Source: Phycisphaerae bacterium
Lineage (GTDB): Bacteria; Chloroflexota; Anaerolineae; 4572-78; J111
Length of the DNA stretch: 64,000 nucleotides
Direction: 5' to 3'
Assembly: GCA_028285035.1 (NCBI GenBank)
Contig: JANQQF010000087.1
Coordinates: forward strand, 124,001-188,000
In this document: positions 59,456 through 64,000 of the stretch, one piece after another
Position numbering within the stretch: the first letter of the stretch is position 1
How the letters are laid out: each line of letters begins with the position of its first letter
The notes under the pieces: generated by a model
What the model saw: the letters and a program-made list of their open reading frames with translations, nothing else
Told to the model about the DNA's origin: nothing
The model's database searches: none
Translations under genes and position numbers: made by a program

Positions 59456-59818
59456 CTAAGCTGGCACTTGCAGCACACGCAAAATGTGATTATCTGGCGT
59501 ACGGCTGAGGAAGGTGCGGCCGAATGGCATTTCCATCACTTCAGTCACCATCTCCACCCCTTTCTCTTTCCACTCCGCAAAAACTGCGTCAACATCTTCC
59601 ACTTCAAGGGCGGTATCAAATTTCTGCTCTAACTCCTCTTCAATACCAAATCCGGCAACCAGGGCAAACATAGCACCCTCTTTTGTAACAAATTCTGAAT
59701 AGTAGCCGGGAATGCTGGCCGCTTCGTTTACTTCAAAGCCGAGCACATCTGTGTAGTAACGGGTTGATGCTGGCACATCATCACAGATTAAGCCAAGAAA
59801 ATTATAAGTGTAACGCAT
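59456..59818 (-). CDS. VOC (glyoxalase/bleomycin-resistance-fold) protein
   Basis: 120 residues, one VOC domain of two beta-alpha-beta-beta-beta units: FLGLICDDVPASTRYYTDVL, then GFEVNEAA, MFALVAGF in the first half and EVEDVDAVFAEWKEKGVEMV, PFGRTFLSRTPDNHILRVLQ in the second. It would bind a metal or small ligand as a dimer. Glyoxalase-, dioxygenase- and resistance-type functions share this fold, and the metal residues are not clear enough to choose. Ends just after the convergent WYL gene. Confidence 0.88.
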   Translation of the reverse strand: MRYTYNFLGLICDDVPASTRYYTDVLGFEVNEAASIPGYYSEFVTKEGAMFALVAGFGIEEELEQKFDTALEVEDVDAVFAEWKEKGVEMVTEVMEMPFGRTFLSRTPDNHILRVLQVPA

Positions 59819-59981
59819 GTTGAGTCTCCTATTTTACTAATTTTATGAGCACTTTGTGTACCCTTAACTTGGCTTTAGTATAAAGGCAGCCTCTTGACAC
59901 CGTTATGTCAGGAGGAATTTTCGGAGAAGTAATGAGGGTTTTGTTAGCTGTTTATTCGCACCAACCGATGGTGCCACAAAA

Positions 59982-60024
59982 AATTAGAATCCTCGCCTTA
60001 GTCCTGAAGGCGAGGATTCTAATT
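59982..60024 (-). terminator. Rho-independent terminator of the racemase gene
   Basis: Perfect 18-bp stem (AATTAGAATCCTCGCCTT) with a 7-base loop. On the minus strand it ends with TTTTTT, 33 bases after the racemase stop. Confidence 0.88.
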
Positions 60025-60056
60025 ACATCTTGAAGAGAGATGGGAGAGGACTCCCT

Positions 60057-60746
60057 CTACTTTAGCGCCTGAGCCACGGCCTCTTCGGCGTGAATTGAGG
60101 TCGTGTCGAACAGGGGGATGTCAGTGTGTTGCTGTTTGACGAGCATCACGATTTCAGTACAACCTTCAATGACGCCTTCTGCCCCTTGATCACGTAGATC
60201 GTTCATAATGCGCAAGTAGGCTTGGCGGGAGTCGTCTTTCACTTGGCCTAAACAAAGTTCACCGTAAATAATTTTGTGGACGATGTCGCGGTCCTCTTTG
60301 GGGGGAACCAGCACATTCAGACCGTGCTGGAGCAAACGGCCTTTGTAAAATTCTTGCTCCATCGTGAAGTTGGTGCCCAGAAGACCGATAGTGTTTATGC
60401 CCGCATCTTTGATGCGGCGGGCGGTGGCATCGGCTAAATGAAGCACAGGGATTGAAATCGCGGCCTGAATTTCGGGAGCAACTTTGTGCATCGTGTTGGT
60501 GCAGATCAACAAGAAATCTGCCCCAGCGGCCTCCACTTGCTTGGCGGCCTGGGCCAAAGTTTGACCTGCTGCGCCCCAATTGCCTTGATGTTGCATCTCC
60601 TCAATCTCTTGAAAATCAACGCTGACCATCGCAATTTTGGCGGAGTGTAAGCCACCGAGTTTGGCCTTGACCCCTTCATTGATGAGGCGATAGTAAAGTT
60701 CCGTGGATTCCCAACTCATTCCGCCGAGTAATCCAATTGTTTTCAT
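60057..60746 (-). CDS. Aspartate/glutamate racemase family protein
   Basis: 229 residues with the two active-site cysteines in order: Cys82 in LLICTNTMHKVA and Cys196 in VIEGCTEIVML, plus the N-terminal IGLLGGMSWEST. This is the YgeA-type PLP-independent amino-acid racemase pattern. It interconverts L- and D-aspartate (or a related amino acid). Single-gene unit with its own terminator. Not part of a visible peptidoglycan cluster. Broad-spectrum YgeA relatives act on homoserine and other amino acids too, so the exact substrate is not settled. Confidence 0.93.
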   Translation of the reverse strand: MKTIGLLGGMSWESTELYYRLINEGVKAKLGGLHSAKIAMVSVDFQEIEEMQHQGNWGAAGQTLAQAAKQVEAAGADFLLICTNTMHKVAPEIQAAISIPVLHLADATARRIKDAGINTIGLLGTNFTMEQEFYKGRLLQHGLNVLVPPKEDRDIVHKIIYGELCLGQVKDDSRQAYLRIMNDLRDQGAEGVIEGCTEIVMLVKQQHTDIPLFDTTSIHAEEAVAQALK

Positions 60747-60786
60747 TTTGTAATTTTCCGATATTTATAAGATTAAAAACTCGTTC

Positions 60787-60830
60787 TGACGCTCTGTATT
60801 GGGGGGGGGCTGGCATGACGCAGAGCGTCA
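60787..60830. repeat. Small hairpin element with a nine-G run
   Basis: TGACGCTCTG / CAGAGCGTCA arms (10 bp, perfect) around a 24-base loop containing G9 (60801-60809). It is the only homopolymer run of that length that I noticed. Between the racemase and UPF0182 genes; the loop G-run could vary in length. Confidence 0.6.
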
Positions 60831-60857
60831 CACCAGCTATCAATGTACAGCCTACGC

Positions 60858-63668
60858 CTATTGTCCGTTTGTTAATTCAACAAGGCGAGCTAAAATCGCT
60901 TCCATTTGTTCTAGCTCTTCACCGTAGGTGGTCCAGTCACCTTCACTGAGGGCGTCCTGCGCAGCCTGGTAACGACTATTCGCCTCAGACGCCAGTTCAG
61001 CGAGGTCACTGCCTAGCTCAACTGAAGGAACAGATTCGGTCTCGGTTGAGGCCTCAGCTGTTTCTTCAACAACCTCGATATCAGTACTCACTTCAATTTC
61101 AGGCGATGTTAGCTCAGGCAGCCCCTCCGCTTCAAGCAACGAGGCCAACGACTCTTCCAACGTCTCCTCCATCACCACGCTATCTTCAGTGGCCAAAATC
61201 ACCCGCTTCAGTTCGGGTATCTGACCGTTTTCTGCTTGCAGATAGAGCGGTTCAACGTACAACAACGTATTTCCGATGGGGAGAACCAGCAAATTCCCCC
61301 GAATCACTTGGGAGCCGCCTTGGTCCCACAAGGTAATTTGGGACGATATTTCGGGATTCTGATCAATTCGACCTTCAATCTGTAGCGGACCAAAAATCAA
61401 GCCTTGTTTAGGGAATTTGTAGACGATGAGATCGCCATAAAATTCGCCATCGGAGCGAGCGGCCAGCCAGGAAATCAGATTGTCCTTGTTATTTGGGGTG
61501 AAGGGTTGGATCAGGGCAAACTCATTCTCTTCTTCACCAGGCAGCCTCATAATCACATAGTAGGGTTCAACTGGTTGAGTATTCCCCCCTTGACCTGCCC
61601 CGGTGTCAAACACTTCTTGGGGGACCTGCCACAAATCCTCTTTATTGTAGAACACATTCACATCACGCATGTGGTAGGTACGATATAGTTCCGATTGTAC
61701 CCGGAATAGACCTTCCGGATAGCGCAGATGCTCCCGCATCCACGTTGGCATTTGACTGTCTGGGGTAAATAATGTCGGGAAAATTACTGCATAGGTTTGC
61801 AGTAAGGGATCTTGAGTATCGATCATATAAAAGGTCATATCCCCGTTATAAGCATCAATCAAAATCTTGACTGAATTTCTAATGTAATTCATTCTACTAG
61901 GCACATTGCTAATATTTTGCAATCGTCCCGCTGGTTCGGAATAGGGGAATAGACCAGAGGTGGTATAGGCATCCTGGATCCAATACAATCGCCCATCATC
62001 CGCAATGACCAAATAGGGATCGGTATCGTAACTCAAGAAAGGTGCGACCACTCGAGCCCGTTGTTGGATTTGTCGATAGAACATCACTCGACTTTGGTTG
62101 GTAAAATCCTGGCTAAAGATCATATTGCTGTCGGCGAGCCGGAGGGCAAAAATGAGCCGTTTCAGGTAGGTGTCCATCGGAACCCCGCCGGTGCCTTCAT
62201 AACGAGTTAATTCATTTTGGCTACCACTGGGATAATCAAATTCGGGGACATTGGTGCCAACAAAAACATAGCCGTTATCCGCTTCACCATAATAAATTTC
62301 GGGCCGCGTTATCTCTATTGGCACATTAGAAACCGGCGGCAAATCCTGAATCCACAACTCGGGCAGACCATCACCCGTCACCTCACTGATCGGGTTCATA
62401 ACTACCCCATAACCGTGGGTAAATTGTAGGCGCTCAGTCACCCAGGTGGAGGACTCAAGCTGATTAACATCCAGTTCACGAGCGGCTAGAGCCACCTGCC
62501 TCACTTCACCATCAATATTGTAACGATCTAAATCAAGCTCCAGGAATTGATAGTAAAGCCGAATGGCTTGAATCTGTTGATACGTTTGCCGTAAAGGGCG
62601 ATAATCCCAGAGCCGAATATTTTGGAAAAGCGGGGCATTTTCCTCAATATCAGCAGCGGTGAATGGCTCAAGCTCGCTAAATTCACGCTCTTGAATTTCA
62701 TTCAATCCGTAGGCAATATTAGTAAATTCAATGTTATTTTCAATGTATGGTGTTTCTCGCACCAATTCATTTGGCTCCACAACGTATCTCTGAATGATGC
62801 CTGGCAAGAAGCCATTGCCAACTAAGCCAACGATACCCCAAATTACAATTCCTACAGCGCCAATCATAGGGCGACGGATAAACGCACTAAGGAGAAGGAG
62901 AAGTGCAGCAAATAACGCCGCGCCAGCCATTGTCCACAAGGCAGGAATGGAGACATTTAGATCAGTATAGCTCGGGCCAAAGGCTACCCCACGCGGGGAG
63001 TACATTAAATCAAATAAGCTTAACCAATGACCTGCCGCAAACACCAGAAAAATCAAAGCTCCCAAAATTGAAAGATGGAGTTGAACATGGGGGAGAATAA
63101 TGACTCGGCCTTCAGCCAAATTATTTTGCTGAGCTAAGGCATAAATTCCTGCGGTTCCGATCAAAGCAAAAATGAAGGCTGTCACCAACCAGCTTTGTAC
63201 CAGTTGAAAAATGGGCAGGCTAAACAGATAGAAACTGACATCCATATTAAAAATGGGATCATTTAGACCAAATGGAGTCTGATTAATAAATTGCAAAATA
63301 GGTAGCCAGTTAATCGAGGCAGCTAAGCCAACCGCCCAGCCTAAAAGCAACGTAACGCCCCAGATGGCCCACATTACAAACTTCTGGGCAACCAAAACCT
63401 CTTCACTAAAGAAGAGGACATTTCCAATAGACAACCGTCGAGCTAACCATGTGTTAATGAAAAAAATCAGGGCAAATGGGATACCAACGGCAAAGCCAAC
63501 ACTAATGGCGGCTAAAAATTGGGTGAGAAAGACTGCTTGTAAATCGAGATGCTGAAACCACAGAAAATCAGTGTATATCCCAATCCCAAATTGAGCGATA
63601 AAGTAAATCACAGCCACCCCAATAATGATGGCAAAAACCCGGCCTTGGGCGATTTGAGCGTCATTCAT
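60858..63668 (-). CDS. UPF0182 family membrane protein
   Basis: 936 residues, the usual UPF0182 length. About seven transmembrane segments in the N-terminal third (e.g. FAIIIGVAVIYFIAQFGIGI, FAVGIPFALIFFI, MIGAVGIVIWGIVGLV), a large extracellular domain with the family features QLESSTWVTERLQFTHGYGV and DPYLVIADDGRLYWIQDAYT, and an acidic C-terminal tail rich in Glu/Ser/Thr (EETAEASTETESVPSVEL) ending in a helical EELEQMEAILARLVELTNGQ. Function of the family is unknown; it is widespread in Actinobacteria, cyanobacteria and Chloroflexota. Its ATG overlaps the preceding coiled-coil gene by four bases, so the two are translated together. Confidence 0.93.
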   Translation of the reverse strand: MNDAQIAQGRVFAIIIGVAVIYFIAQFGIGIYTDFLWFQHLDLQAVFLTQFLAAISVGFAVGIPFALIFFINTWLARRLSIGNVLFFSEEVLVAQKFVMWAIWGVTLLLGWAVGLAASINWLPILQFINQTPFGLNDPIFNMDVSFYLFSLPIFQLVQSWLVTAFIFALIGTAGIYALAQQNNLAEGRVIILPHVQLHLSILGALIFLVFAAGHWLSLFDLMYSPRGVAFGPSYTDLNVSIPALWTMAGAALFAALLLLLSAFIRRPMIGAVGIVIWGIVGLVGNGFLPGIIQRYVVEPNELVRETPYIENNIEFTNIAYGLNEIQEREFSELEPFTAADIEENAPLFQNIRLWDYRPLRQTYQQIQAIRLYYQFLELDLDRYNIDGEVRQVALAARELDVNQLESSTWVTERLQFTHGYGVVMNPISEVTGDGLPELWIQDLPPVSNVPIEITRPEIYYGEADNGYVFVGTNVPEFDYPSGSQNELTRYEGTGGVPMDTYLKRLIFALRLADSNMIFSQDFTNQSRVMFYRQIQQRARVVAPFLSYDTDPYLVIADDGRLYWIQDAYTTSGLFPYSEPAGRLQNISNVPSRMNYIRNSVKILIDAYNGDMTFYMIDTQDPLLQTYAVIFPTLFTPDSQMPTWMREHLRYPEGLFRVQSELYRTYHMRDVNVFYNKEDLWQVPQEVFDTGAGQGGNTQPVEPYYVIMRLPGEEENEFALIQPFTPNNKDNLISWLAARSDGEFYGDLIVYKFPKQGLIFGPLQIEGRIDQNPEISSQITLWDQGGSQVIRGNLLVLPIGNTLLYVEPLYLQAENGQIPELKRVILATEDSVVMEETLEESLASLLEAEGLPELTSPEIEVSTDIEVVEETAEASTETESVPSVELGSDLAELASEANSRYQAAQDALSEGDWTTYGEELEQMEAILARLVELTNGQ

Positions 63669-64000
63669 GTGGTTCGTCCCTCTTCATATTGTTGAACTAA
63701 TTCATCGTATTTCAATTCAAGCTCCTCCAATTCATCCTTTAAATCATCAATTTGTACATCTAACTGAGCGCTACTCAGCCCTATACTAGCTTGGGCTTTT
63801 TGTAGCTCTAATTTCTCAAGTATTCGTTTCTTTTGATTCCACAGCGTACGCGTACTTTCTATCGCATTAAATAGAGCAGCTGAGTCCTGTAACGATGGCA
63901 ATACCATTGATGCATCTGTGGCTTGAGTTCCCGGCTTACCACTCGTTGCCCTGTAATCCTCATAAGAGTTTGGAGCTTGCTCCTTCACAATGGATAAGAG
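63665..64000 (-). CDS. Coiled-coil protein, cut by the right edge
   Basis: About 111 codons are visible. The last half is a long coiled coil (LQKAQASIGLSSAQLDVQID, DLKDELEELELKYDELVQQY). A GTG at 63986-63988 with no ribosome-binding site seen could be a start, but the frame stays open to the window edge, so the N-terminus may lie outside. No known family. It overlaps UPF0182 by four bases (ATGA) and may be its cytosolic partner. Confidence 0.65.
   Translation of the reverse strand, partial: LLSIVKEQAPNSYEDYRATSGKPGTQATDASMVLPSLQDSAALFNAIESTRTLWNQKKRILEKLELQKAQASIGLSSAQLDVQIDDLKDELEELELKYDELVQQYEEGRTT

Noticed and set aside
1..64000. tRNA, rRNA or known riboswitch
   Set aside because: Reading both strands showed no convincing cloverleaf or conserved riboswitch core, although short elements could be missed without a covariance search.

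Overview
The window reads as a chromosome segment of an uncultured, mid-GC Chloroflexota bacterium, perhaps of the Anaerolineae/Caldilineae type. The assignment is an inference from gene style. The TRAP binding lipoprotein has an acidic/valine linker (EVEKEVEVEVTRVVEVT) right after its lipobox, which is typical of Chloroflexota lipoproteins. There is a UPF0182 protein, a Tat-lipoprotein amino-acid binding protein, and many MetE-like and dimethylglycine-dehydrogenase-like catabolic proteins. No rRNA, tRNA or CRISPR array was seen. TGA is an ordinary stop throughout, including several ATGA stop/start overlaps.

Layout. 0-6.3 kb: an alpha/beta hydrolase cut by the window edge, a histidine phosphatase, a 23-repeat leucine-rich-repeat (LRR) protein paired with a calcineurin-like phosphoesterase, a thioredoxin-like membrane protein interrupted by TGA exactly at its second active-site cysteine, and a second alpha/beta hydrolase. 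6.3-13.1 kb: a TAXI-type TRAP transporter (binding lipoprotein, hairpin, fused permease) and a NarL-type two-component pair. 13.3-18.6 kb: a dimethylglycine/sarcosine dehydrogenase-like flavoprotein, a MITE-like element and a phosphonate-type ABC transporter with a fused double permease and no binding protein. 18.6-31.1 kb: an accessory, partly decayed region. It holds an AAA ATPase-subtilase operon with tandem promoters (a candidate anti-phage module), four remnants of one C-terminal coding segment, a broken DUF433/DUF5615 toxin-antitoxin locus, two inverted copies of one palindromic repeat plus a larger repeat, an orphan AT-rich DNA methyltransferase, and between them a kinase-phospholyase fusion, a CrtI-like flavoprotein and a double SnoaL-like protein.

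31-44.5 kb: PPK2, a tightly overlapping GT2/ATP-grasp/membrane protein/UPF0104 operon, a SalK-like winged-helix protein, a PaaK-like adenylate-forming enzyme, an amidohydrolase lipoprotein, a DeoR-MFS operon with a clear promoter/operator, a second MFS transporter and PhoU.

44.5-58.1 kb is a continuous minus-strand cluster: a GntR/FCD regulator, two MetE-core proteins, a complete branched-chain-amino-acid-type (Liv) ABC transporter, an amidase-like protein whose catalytic cysteine is alanine, a third MetE-core protein, an acyl-CoA ligase, a thioesterase and a soluble reductive-dehalogenase-like Fe-S protein. The last four genes are joined by overlapping or near-overlapping stops and starts. 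I read this as an uncharacterised uptake-and-catabolism pathway for an amide- or amino-acid-like, possibly methylated, compound. 58.5-64 kb holds a WYL regulator, a VOC protein, an Asp/Glu racemase-family protein, UPF0182 and a coiled-coil protein cut by the right edge.
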